A stretch of 64,000 nucleotides of DNA from Wolfiporia cocos (lineage: Eukaryota; Basidiomycota; Agaricomycetes; Polyporales; Phaeolaceae), in the NCBI GenBank assembly GCA_029448655.1, contig JACCLO010000004.1:1612001-1676000 (forward strand). Direction: 5' to 3'. Position numbers and translations under genes: made by a program. Below the pieces are notes generated by a model. That model did no database searches, was not told the DNA's origin, and was given only the letters and a program-made list of their open reading frames with translations. Shown piece by piece: positions 11,401-22,014 of this stretch. The number at the start of each line of letters is the position of its first letter. Position 1 is the stretch's first letter.

Positions 11401-12672
11401 AGCAGGCTACAGCCATACTCGATTTCGAATGACATACGGACTTTGGAGCGCACACGCAGGCATGTCTGACCTTACAGATCGCATGATAGGTAAGCCTCAT
11501 GATCATACAGATTAAAGAAGAACTCAATCCACTTCAGACCCTCTCTGCTGCGCCCTGCATTTCAGGAACATATCACATACACTTGAATTACCTAGTACGC
11601 TTTGACTCCAATCTTTCTGGCTGATCCTATGTCTGCGCTATACTACCAGAGATCTTGATCATCTTGGCTGAAGACGATGAGCGTAGACACAACAATCAGG
11701 CATGATTAATATGTAACAGAGGTGAGTGCGGAGCATGTAGTTCTGCCTCCAATGTTTTACGCATTTCTAATCCTGCCATGAAACGCATAAGCACATTAAA
11801 AAGGGCGATTTTTCAGTCTGATTGTGACATTAACTATCGACCGTTACTAGAACCCTGGTCATGCTGTATTTTCTGCAGAATCGTTTGTTAGTTGTAAATC
11901 GCCATTTCCCGTCTATGAAACCATTTTATGCAGCAAATTGAGGAAATTGGTAATTGTCTCTAGCCAGTCATTCCGGAGTTCGAGGTGAGCCACGTTATTA
12001 CATCAGCACGCATCGGTTCTCTGAGCATAGAACACAAGGCAACCGTGACTGAAGTAAGAGTAACGTCCGTAAAAGGAGAGGCAACCATGATAGAGTCAAA
12101 TTGCTTCATGAGGAAAGAAGTCCGCAATGATTGCATATCAAGTCCAGCGTTGTCGACACACAACGGTGCAGGCGCTTCTTATTTGAAATCGAGTATCGAA
12201 CCCATATTCCTATCCCGTGGATGCACGGGAGACATCTCGTTCGTCTCTATTCGTTAGGCCTCATTGTCTATGCGACTGACAAGTGCTTAACTCACCAGGT
12301 TTCATGGATCTATCATGCTATCTGTGTACGCAGAGCTATTCTGTCGTGTCCTACAGTATATGATGAATGCTAGCCTAGACCGGAGCTGCTGGAGATCTGA
12401 GAAATGTAATAAGCGCATACTGATAATTGACTAGGACACAAGCAAGTCATCAAGCTGGTCATCTTTGTGACTATTACCTCGTGTTTCGGCGATGAAACCA
12501 CAGCGATCGGTACACTGACATGCTGTGGGAATATCCAGCCGTCGCTGCTCTCCGATTGATCGCTCCTGCTCGCGGACGATTTGGATCGGCCGCGCTGCGG
12601 AAGTTCGCAGCAAACAATGCGCACTGATGGGGCACTACCGGACCCCCCGTATTCTCCTATAGCACTGTCATT
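11401..12672. other. Intergenic, no gene recognised
   Basis: Only short frames without motifs are present. The right end becomes pyrimidine-rich and leads into the promoter of copy 4. Confidence 0.45.
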
Positions 12673-12679
12673 ATATAGC
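12673..12679 (+). promoter_or_regulatory. TATA-like box of copy 4
   Basis: TATATAG lies about 140 bp upstream of the ATG at 12817 and is followed by a pyrimidine-rich tract, a common fungal promoter layout. Functional status is unknown because the gene is probably broken. Confidence 0.35.
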
Positions 12680-12816
12680 CCTTGCCGGGCCACGCCTTTC
12701 TCAGCTGCGTCCGCCTTTTGGAAAAATTCTGACGCACCTCCTCGGCGCCATCCGTTTCGCTCTCTTATATTTCCTCGCTCCCTTCTCCTATCACAATCTT
12801 TTTGTCTGCGCTCGGG

Positions 12817-13967
12817 ATGTCAGACACACATCGCTCCTCTCATAACTCTCAAGGCACCCGGCCCATTCACTCCCCTCCTTTCACAGTGTACAAGCCTGTC
12901 TGGATATTGGACGAGTCAATATCTCTGAAAACACAATACAACACATTCTATATCGAGACACAGGTTTATCTGGTTTTAAGTGATCCGGATTTTCGACATC
13001 TTCTAGAATGGGCCAGCAGGAGCGTCGCCCCCATCACCCCTCGCCTGCCCATTATGGTGCATCCAGTTCGCATATGGGACGAAACGCTGTTTCCCTATGC
13101 CTCAAATATCGAGTTTGCTGTCAAGATTCACGCATTCATGATGCTGAACGAGGATTCCCGTCTTTTGAGAAATGATGGATACCACCCTCAAGTCAGTAGT
13201 GACTCAGAGTTTCCATGCTGGAACGGTCAGGTCAGTAGGTTGATCATAATGGTGGCTATATCCTGCTTATTTGTCTTTTAGCAGACTAAATCAGCCATGT
13301 CGAGCTGGAATATATCGCATCTCGACGAAGGAAGGTCGCGGCTGGTTGGTATCGTCTTGCACACGCACACTCGCGTTAGGTGCTGATGAGAATCTTGCAG
13401 CCAAGGAGGGTACCCCAGAAAACCTACACGGGCGGAAGAACGCGTCAGCAGGCTATCGTGCTCAATGTCTTGGTTGACGGCAAGATTGGGATTCCTATCC
13501 TCAATGCTCGGAATAACCAATTCGACGGACTAGAGGGAGTTGACGACCCGATGCCTTTTGATAATGCCAGTCAGAAGATGTCAGTGAGAATATTGGTACG
13601 TTATTTTTGCAATATTTCAAGGCAACAACATGTTCAGCACGCTCACAGTGGCCGGGATACGACCAACACAATGAGCAAGTTAACATCCGCTCTAGCGTCG
13701 GTCAGCCATTGAAGACAATAAGGCACTATCAGTTGCGCAGATAATGATCAAATATTACAACGTATGTCACATACAACAGCTCTGATGTGTTACCATGCTA
13801 ATGGCGGTGAACTCAAGACTAACAAGGACCGTGAATGTGCTCCAGGGCACGAGGAGTGGAGACTTGGACCCCCCCACATCACGCTAGATTGGATCACTTT
13901 GGTCGGCATCTCTCAGAACACTGTAGGGAGTCTTCAGCCGGATTTTGAGGTTTCATCAATCTGGTGA
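12817..13967 (+). pseudogene. WPGY/GSFQP family copy 4, one frameshift
   Basis: From MSDTHRSSHN the coding frame runs into an N-terminal exon ending EFPCWNGQ, then a short exon SAMSSWNISHLDEG, then PRRVPQKTYTGG, DGKIGIPILNARNNQFDGL and MSVRIL. The WPGY exon follows after a GTACGT intron: WPGYDQHNEQVNIR. Near 13710 the frame must shift by one base to continue as NKALSVAQIMIKYYN, the expected helix. The last exon is complete: EEWRLGPPHITL, ITLVGISQ, VGSLQPDF, stop at 13967. Introns after SVRIL and before the last exon are phase 0, as in the family. Apart from this base the gene looks intact, so it is either a recent pseudogene or an assembly error. Exon boundaries before 13020 are uncertain. 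Confidence 0.65.
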
Positions 13968-15172
13968 CTTTTCAAGCAACCTCAAATAAGATATCTTCTG
14001 ATGCAGTACTGCTAGATATCGTCTGTCAAGCGTTCTCCGCCATGTATATACCCACGACATGCTGGTACATGCTCATGGGACTGGATGTTCAAGTATAATG
14101 ATCACGAATTTCATACGGTATACCGGGGGCGTACGCGGGACATATCAAAATGTACACTACCTGCTCGCCGTACTCACTAGCTGACTTGTATTGACGGAAT
14201 CAATCTATTCTGGATGGGGCTGGATCTTACCGTTCAGTCTGCAATGAATATATCTGTATTACCTGGTGCAATCTCGAGTCCGCCTGGCGACGTATATCTA
14301 GGTCTCAGCGAGTCTGGCTTGATTGGGACAACGGATTGAGGCGACGTATCTCGCATCAAGTGTCCTGAACAAGTTATTCCTGTGATTTCAACGATCGTGG
14401 GTGATGTAAGTCGAAAAACATCCCATTAGCCATGATGCTGAATGAGGGACTGAGATTGATCAGGCCGTGCGGCATATTCACTTGAGACGTTCAGAGCAAC
14501 CACAAGATGTTTCTTGTATGCTCTATCTGTGGTTTGATAGCTGTCCAGGATCACATTACAGCATTATGATTTGCGGAATAGGCGTGTTTCGTCGAATGTC
14601 GATAGACTCGTCTCAAGTCTCGCTGCCCGCACCATGCAGACATGCGTAACACCGTCGTCCTGGTATTGATGGCTTCCATACCAAATATGACGTGTTTTCT
14701 TCCCTGATATCTGATGGTATGTCCTTGGATTCAAGGAGTCAGAGCACAATATGGCTAGAAGCTAATGTGCGTCGGTCTTGCCATCTGATGCACGCGGGGA
14801 CGGGCTGTAGTGGAGATATCCAAGGAAGAAGATGGCGGATACATGGATCTATGTGCTGGATAGACTACTGTCACATGAGGTCAGCAGACACATCACCCGC
14901 TCGTGAAAACAATAGCACTTATGATGCGCAACGACAGCCCCGGGCGAAGACGGAGTATCTGTGATACACGTGTTCCAGATGGTTTCAGTCTGTTTGAGGC
15001 TGAGAATTTGGGACCGCAATACTATTCCGCATATAGTGGAGATGCGAGCATCAAGGCACAGATTGGATTTTGGGTAAGATGGCAGCACGGCCGCGTGACC
15101 GTGACGCCCGCGATCTGCGACCCATCAGCATGCATTTATGTTCCCGCCGATGGCAGAGAGATTTTATGATAC
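13968..15172. other. Region with one possible unassigned exon
   Basis: An open frame at 14903-15169 plus includes DGFSLFEAENLG and AQIGFWVRWQHG and could be coding, but no family is recognisable and it starts without a convincing ATG. The rest shows only short frames. Confidence 0.3.
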
Positions 15173-15595
15173 CTACCTAGAAAGGATATCCAGGTGAGTT
15201 GTCGGAGATTGAAGATGTTGACCGAGAACTCGCTCTATTAGCAATGCATAATCCCAGAATGAAATCATGAGAACAGTGATAGCAGATTTCCAAGCAGGAT
15301 ACAGATGCAAAATACATGCAGCTACTAGCCAGAGGCCAGTTGCGAGTTCGTAGCCAAATGCGGAGATGAGGTTGTAGACAGCCTGAGAGAAGTCGTCATC
15401 ACTTTCACCGCAAGCCACTCATTTTGAACAGAAACACCATAAAGACACTACGTTTGTGGACATGTGCACATATTTGAAAGAGATATAGACCAGTCCGTAT
15501 GCTATCAACTTACCATCCCTGCGAAAGGCCCAGCAAAAGGAGGATAGGGTCGGTCGTTCTAGATTGATGGACAGGACGTCACTGACCTCAGCCAT
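15173..15595 (-). CDS. Small predicted membrane protein
   Basis: Two exons encode about 110 residues. Exon 1 starts MAEVSDVLSINLERP and ends FRRD; a GTAAGT intron of about 99 bp interrupts a Val codon; exon 2 continues ACGESDDDFSQAV. Two hydrophobic stretches, LATGLWLVAACILHLY and AITVLMISFWDYALLI, probably span a membrane, with an amphipathic N-terminal half. The 3' end could be longer if the final GTAGGT at the stop is a donor. The N-terminus resembles a short frame at 2883-3026. I do not recognise a function. Confidence 0.5.
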
Positions 15596-17556
15596 TGCAC
15601 CTACCTTTAATCTTCAATTATTGGAGTGATTTACATTGACATAGTCATATACAACCTAATACCGAGGTAGGTGCGACAGGAGACGAGGCTAGGGCGAGCG
15701 GTCGGAAGCCCAAGGAATAAGCGCCGGTCACGGCCCCTCCCCCCCTGGGTGTCGCTCCGGCGGCCCAAGAGGGCTCACGCTGTTCAGCAAGAGGCGAAAG
15801 GAGGGGAAGGGCGGCTTTAAATAGGGGTAAATGCCAGTCCATTGAGAATTTCCGAAAACTATTTGCGCATGCACAAGACGCACATGGCAGACACATGGTA
15901 GTGGACGGGCAACCCCGCCTAGAAACTTGTCCACGGGCGCTGATCTCGGTGTCATCGGACTTTGATTTACTTACCGAAAGCGGCCACTCCGGCGCCAATA
16001 TCGCGATCGCTCTGCCATCGCCACTGGTATCGGCCTTGTCGATGGATGCAGCTAGAGTGATACTTTACAATACAGATGCTATAGTAGTACTCTGAGTATT
16101 TTGCTGCGTGGGTAAATATATAAACGTTGCTAATGCGCTGTCTAACACAAAACAGCCAGGATGCGAGCCCCGCAGTGCGTCGCGATTGGAGCATTTGGTT
16201 CTTATCCCAATGAGGCAGGCAGGCCAGATCACTGCGCTGTGCACAAAACAATTCATGCATTGCTCAACCATGGAGCTTTTATCGTGAAACACTGTACCCA
16301 CAGAGATGTACCCATATATTCCAACTTTAGATGTCTACTACATGGTAGAATCTACTCCATCACCAGCAATTAGCATTTTAGCTTAATGTAAGTCCAGACC
16401 TTTAAATTCTGATCCCACTGTGCACATGCTTCTACAGCATCTATTGACAATCTCAAAAATTCATTCAATATGTTTCTGATAAATCGTTGGGAACAGATTT
16501 CTCTAAACCTGCCTCGCTCTCTCTGGATAGCTTGCTTGCACATGAGATCTCGAGGGTGAAATTATTCATCGAGAATCTGTTCCCAACAAAATGTCCGTTT
16601 TCGTATTCTAAGAAGATTTCTCTGCCATAGTATATCTTCAATTTTTTCACACAATGAGCTATCGGTCATATACCATTGTGCATTGCAACATTCTGCGCGC
16701 CAAACTGATGCCGCTGATGGCATGTCCGGCATCTGACAGCGGCGCATCAAGGCGCTTGGTCAAGCGGGAATTGCCGGCCCCCTACAGTCCCAATGGTAGT
16801 TTGTGGGTCCATGACGGGTGCACGCCCCTGATCTCGGTTTTACCTCAGCAATTTACCATAGATCGGGCGACGAGATCATGAGGTGCGGCGTTAAAAGAAT
16901 GAGCCGCTTGGCGGACATGAGGCTTAAATAATTTTGCACCACGCGATCACGGTAGGTGGATCCGTATTGCCATTGTTGGGCGCGCCAACGAACCCCCGCT
17001 ATCTGCGCTACCACAGGCTTGTTCCCAGACCAAGCTGATACCGATACAGTGTGGTCTTGGCTTGGGTAGTTATAACGAAACTCCGACGCTTACTCAGGCC
17101 GAAAGCCTGAAGCATGGGAAACCGTTACGGAAGTTGTTGCAGTAACCTTCTCGACAATTCCAATGCGTAACAGCTGCACTTCGTAGCGATTCGCAATGCA
17201 ACAAGTGAGCAAGAGTCATGTTGCATACTCTGGTCCGCAAAGATGCCCTCGCCTCTCTATCCTCTGGTACATAATATCGCACAACGGTGACAGAGTTGCA
17301 GCTAGATACAATGGCGAAATCGCGCGTTTTCATTTGAAAACTGTCTGCGAGTCCGGTTGAATACGAATCTCCGTTTCCGAAGGGAGTCATTTCCACCCAA
17401 CATACTCCCATGGCTCCCGAACTGCAGCTGAAAAAGCTCCTCTCAGATTAGTAAAGCCCGCGCATGAGTTCACTACGTCATGCGCAGATGACTTACCGCT
17501 TCATAACAGTCAAAGCTCAATGTACAGAGATGTACTCCTACCGTCTCAGGGTGCTA
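15596..17556. other. Accessory intergenic region, no confident gene
   Basis: Open frames at 15645-15998 minus, 16654-16881 plus and 17094-17411 minus have no recognised motif. The last one (about 105 codons, containing SYSTGLADSFQMKTRDF) is the most protein-like but stands alone, without neighbouring exons I could join. Confidence 0.35.
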
Positions 17557-18251
17557 TGGCTGGACCCCTTCTGCACAATGGACCACTTCTGCACAATCGA
17601 CTCTACAGAGGCCCTATTGCAGTGAAAAATCACGAAGAAAATCGTGTGGATAGCGGACGTGTATACTAATGCTACTGTAGAGTTTCTTATAGATCCCTGC
17701 TAATGTCCTTGTGCATGTGTAAAATTCTGAATATTGTGTTTTCGAAGCTCCGAGGACCGGGGTATGACGAAACTTGTAAGATCTGGGATGATCCTATGCT
17801 TTAAACACTCTGACACTGTTGTAGAATGATGGTACACATTGAGATGGCATTGCTACTAGGTTCTATAGAGCAAGTATCAGACTGTTGCGAAGAAACCCAA
17901 AAAACATTGTGCAGACGTAAACTGTGGGCGCCTTTCCTGTCATGGAAATCACGCTTAGAAACTCCGATCGGTAAATAGCGCGGGTAGTGCGTACTCAACA
18001 GCAAGCCGGCCGTGCCGGCATGGCGGCATTCTCGGCATCTTGTGACTGACTGTGATGAAATTAGGGGTCTCTTTTGCACCCTCTGACCGGTAGCCCTCGG
18101 TTTCAACAGTGCTCACTCCATCTGCGCTGTCATTTCTATATACTATAGATTGGATCATAGACCACATAAATAAAGCTGTCCGGAGACGAGCGGGTCTTGC
18201 GATTTTCACTTATTCACATGCCATCAAAATTGTGCAGAAGGGGTCCAACCA
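17557..18251. mobile_element. Tc1/mariner-like MITE (695 bp)
   Basis: The ends are inverted repeats differing at one position in about 23 bases: TGG[CT]TGGACCCC then TTCTGCACAAT. TA flanks both sides (17555-17556 and 18252-18253). The left end also has a second, tandem GGACCACTTCTGCACAAT unit. The interior shows no transposase. It is a longer relative of the element at 9759-9972. Confidence 0.7.
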
Positions 18252-18475
18252 TAGTATATCATAACTGCTTCTGAAGCACAAATGTACGCCCTTTAGTTTG
18301 TTCACGCATCTCCGGCCTGTCTGGGGGGAATGCACCGGACTTCGGTTTTTCACAAAATTATCTTTGCTTGCTTCGCTACTGAGTAGGATACTATTTAATA
18401 CAATTAAACCACATGTCTCGTGGTAGCACACAAGTGGAAGACAGAAGAGGAACTGGATATGGTATAGAACAGCTC

Positions 18476-19935
18476 AGCGCCACGACTTGCACCAGACGCA
18501 CAACCCCAACCCGTCTAATCCATCGCAACGAAACCGATTTACGCTGTAAAACGTTAGCCAATAACAAAAAGAATAGACAACCTCGACGGAACATCGCGAA
18601 CAGTCTCAGACAGAGGAACCACTTAGCCTTCTGACGCTTCCGGGTACCTGAAAATCAACTTGATGGGCGAATCTTGCATATTGCAGACTGAGAGGACGGC
18701 GGGGAAGGACGGCAAGATCCCGCACAAGTCGGAAGAAGACCCTCCTGCACAGCCCGGCCGGACAAACTCCAGATTGAATGGGGGCAGCACAACACGGACA
18801 CCAAACGCGGCGCCCATCGTGGCCCCAAGCAAGGTGCGTGCCGCGGCCGGTGCCTATCCAACGCTCGCCGGCCACTCAGGCAGCCGCTCATTGGACTCGC
18901 GCGCGTTTCGAGTCTACGTCGGCAATCACATGTCAATCATTGACATGTAGGACACAGAAGAGGGATAGACGCACCTGGGGTGGGAGGATGACCATCTTCG
19001 TACAGCGTGTCTTCCTCGCCATCACCATCAGAGTCGACTTCGTCGTGTCCTCTTTTTGACGATCTGCTGGATGCGCTTGTGACAGAGGTCTTCGATGCTT
19101 CATGTTCGGCGTTGCCGGCGGTGGGCGAGCCATCCCATTCATCTAGTTCCTCAACTTCGTCTGGGGAAGAATGCAGGTCCTTATCTAGGACGGGGAAAGT
19201 GTCTACAGATCGTGATGAGCTCCGGCATGACTTTAAGTTCTGAGAACATACCGTCAACACCGGCTACGACGGAGCCCACTGGAGCAGTGTTCAATCCGTC
19301 TTCATTTTCTGCAAGTTCGTCAATAGTTTCAGAAAGCTGGTTTTCGTATCCTAAAGAAAGTAGATGTTAATGACGTGGGTGAGCAGTTTAACTAAAACGC
19401 ATGCCTTCATTTTCGCGCACCGCGCCCGAGGCATCAGCATATTCTGTCTCACCGGCAACAGCATCATAGGGCGCATCATCATAGCCTGCAGCAAGCATGA
19501 ATTTCAGACATCTCGATCAACAGTGCCATTTAAGCTTACCAGGATCGTCTTCGCCTTCAGCATCAGCATCTAGATAATCATACTCTTCATTCCCGGTAGC
19601 GGGCGCCTCAAGATCTTCTTTTTGATGTACAGGGTTGCCATTCTCATCGACCTCAGTTGGATCATGCAGCAAGGCCGGGAAATCTTGCGCAGTGGGACCT
19701 GGTGTATAGCCGATCTCTGCTAGGAAGTCTTCGCCGAAGTCGGCCTCAGCAAACGTGTGGAACCCAGGAAACGAGTCGTTTGCGCCTGTATCAGCGTCAT
19801 CCTGTTGATGCACCTGGTCTGCATCAAGATCACCCGCATTATCTCCCGTCGTCCCCTCGCCACCTTCCTCTGCTTCCGCCTCTTCGCCTGCTGAAGCGGC
19901 CTCACCAGTCTCGTCAGTCTCGTGCGCACCGACAT
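18476..19935. repeat. Source segment of the duplicate at 5205-6624
   Basis: This is the 3' half of the acidic-protein gene plus about 150 bp of downstream flank. Because the full gene is present here, this is taken as the original and 5205-6624 as the copy. Confidence 0.8.
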
Positions 19936-21718
19936 TTTCTTGAACTTCGTCATTCGGAGCGCTACCTGAATGCAATACGTCACCTGGGGCCTCCTCTTGT
20001 TGCTGTACATCGGTCGTTTCATGGCCAGTCTCAGGATCGCCCTCTTCATCTTGCCTTAGTTGTTCTACAGGTGTTGGGTCAAGAGATTCTGCTTGATCTT
20101 CAGAGTCCGGTACATCGACGCCTGCTATTTGCGTTGAGCACACGGGAGTAGCTACAGTTTGAACACGGCTTACCTTGCTCACCATCTTCGACAAGTTGAC
20201 CTTCGTCCCATTCTGATGATAAATTCAAACGGATGATCTGCTCCTGAAGAGCGTAGTATCGACTAATGAAACGGGGCGTGACCACCCGGAGCGCAAGCCG
20301 CAATGGACCACTCATATCGACACCATCGTGCAGAATCTCTAGCTCATGTAAGGTTATCTGGCGAGCATGAACGTTATCCTAAATACGTCAAAAGTAAGTC
20401 GTTGTGATCCATGTAACAGTCGAATATAACTCACTTCAGTTATCTGTAGTTGCAAATCATAGGCATCGAGCATCAGCTCTCCATGCTCCAGATCAGGCAG
20501 GTTTTGAACAAGCTCCTCTGAGCGCAAGGCTTCAAAAACAGTAGAAAGAGGTTCATAGTACAGCGTAGGGCGATGATGCAGAAGTAAGTGCAGCTGAGGT
20601 GCGTCGGCAGTGCTGATCGAAGGACTCCGAGGAGTAGAAGGCTTCGGCTGATTGAACAAAGTGCATTCGATCGGATCGGAAGCACCCATAGTGAGCAAGA
20701 CAGGCGGAGGAGGGTCTATATAGACCCCTTCAGAGATCTCGAGTGGGTCATGAGCGGCCTCTACCTCGCCTTCTGGAGCTGCCGCTTCAGGCGCATCATC
20801 CGTAGACGCCGTCGCCGGGTCCCCAGGCTGATGCGCGGAGGCGTTACCGTCGTGCTGATCAACGCCGGATACTTCTCCCGTCTCCTCCTGAGGAGCGGAG
20901 ATGGACGAAGGCACCTCAAGCGCGGCTGCTGCGTGGGCAGAAGCGTCGCCATGTTTAGCTGCCCCTGTCGTGTGTTCCAGTGGGCCTCCGGGCTCGTGGA
21001 CTTCGTGCACTGCTTCGCCCAATGACGATGCCAGCTGGCCTTCGTCAGCCGGCACTGGCTGGACCAACTCGGTTGACGAAGGCGCCTCGGCTGTTCCTTC
21101 ATAGAGCGCTGTTTCAGGCTGCGCATATTGTGCGCCATCCGGTATCTCCTCGAACGACGGATCACTAGTGAGCGGGATTTCCGCGACACTACCCTCCACC
21201 GGTGGTGCAGAGAGCTCGTGAGGGACAGGCTCCGGGGGAACATGTTCGATATAGACTGCGCCTTCGTGGGAATCTGACGGCACGTCATGGGGCGCGAAGG
21301 AGGTGTAAGATGCATCCGGACCCATGGGCTCTGTGTGCTGGTAGTAGACGTGCGAGCCGTCGCCGTGCAGCTGTACATCGCTATGCGCATACTGCGGGTC
21401 GTCAATGAGTAATACCTCGGGGACATGCGGCGAGGCGACACGCGAGGCATCGACAAAGTCGACGTCAAGCAGTTCCGCGTCGACCTGGCTGTCCATCTGC
21501 GCCTCATCTGTCATCTCATATTCGGTGATCTCTTCGTCGTGGTCCTCCATATCAACCTCAACGCTCTGTTGTTCCTGAGAGAGGTGCAAGTCCTCATCGA
21601 TCATGTTTGCTTCGGTAGACAGCCAGTGTTCAGGAACGGAGCTATACATCGAGACATCGGGGTCGCCAAGGTCGAGCATTTGCGTATCGTAGGGTTCCAT
21701 CAGTGCAGCCGTTGACAT
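18623..21718 (-). CDS. Large acidic low-complexity protein, unknown function
   Basis: About seven exons encode roughly 850 residues from MSTAALMEPYDTQ. The first exon (about 440 codons) is Glu/Asp/Pro/Ala-rich with no membrane or signal segment, and ends in a better-ordered part: RSEELVQNLPDL, ELMLDAYDLQLQITE. The next exon, with ITLHELEILHDG and FISRYYALQEQIIRL, is also globular. The remaining exons are very acidic and Ser/Gln-rich (VQQQEEAP, DYLDADAEGEDD, DEVDSDGDGEED) and end DSPIKLIFRYPEASEG after an intron of about 270 bp. Composition suggests a nuclear, partly disordered protein; tail-to-head neighbourhood with Spt16 is only positional. No family is recognised. The 3' half is duplicated at 5205-6624. 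Confidence 0.7.
18928..18948. promoter_or_regulatory. 21-bp palindrome in the last intron of the acidic gene
   Basis: The arms ACATGTCAAT and ATTGACATGT flank one central base; the duplicate at 5667-5687 keeps both arms and changes only the centre. It lies immediately after the donor-side sequence of the long last intron. Role unknown. Confidence 0.4.
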
Positions 21719-22014
21719 CACAGTGAGGAGAAAAATCGAGAGGGGAGTCCGAGAGCAAAGGTTCTGTTACAAGTTGTAATCAAACGAAACACAAGAGCAA
21801 GTGCAGGCGAGGTTTAGGGCAGGCTCGGCCACAATCAGTCACACTTGCATAACACTATGTCCATAGTCACAGTCGCGCGCTACGCCTGGAAGTGACATAC
21901 GGCTGCCGCGAGCCGAGAGACTTGTTATTACACGCAATGTATGATACACATATACATGAAAAGCTACAGAAAGGAGATCACACAGTGACAGCGTCGGACG
22001 AGAGAACACGTATA
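21719..22014. other. Intergenic, between Spt16 stop and acidic gene start
   Basis: About 300 bp hold the Spt16 3' flank and the promoter of the acidic gene, both on the minus strand. No distinct motif is seen. Confidence 0.5.

Noticed and set aside
18623..18832. ORF through the last intron of the acidic gene joined to DSPIKLIF
   Set aside because: A strong GTGCGT donor and a plausible acceptor remove it; the duplicate at 5.4-5.7 kb supports the same exon limits.
20761..21507. Long antisense-frame ORF (248 codons, Arg-rich) on the minus strand
   Set aside because: It is a shifted frame of the acidic-protein gene; its Arg/Ser richness follows from the repetitive acidic codons of the true frame.
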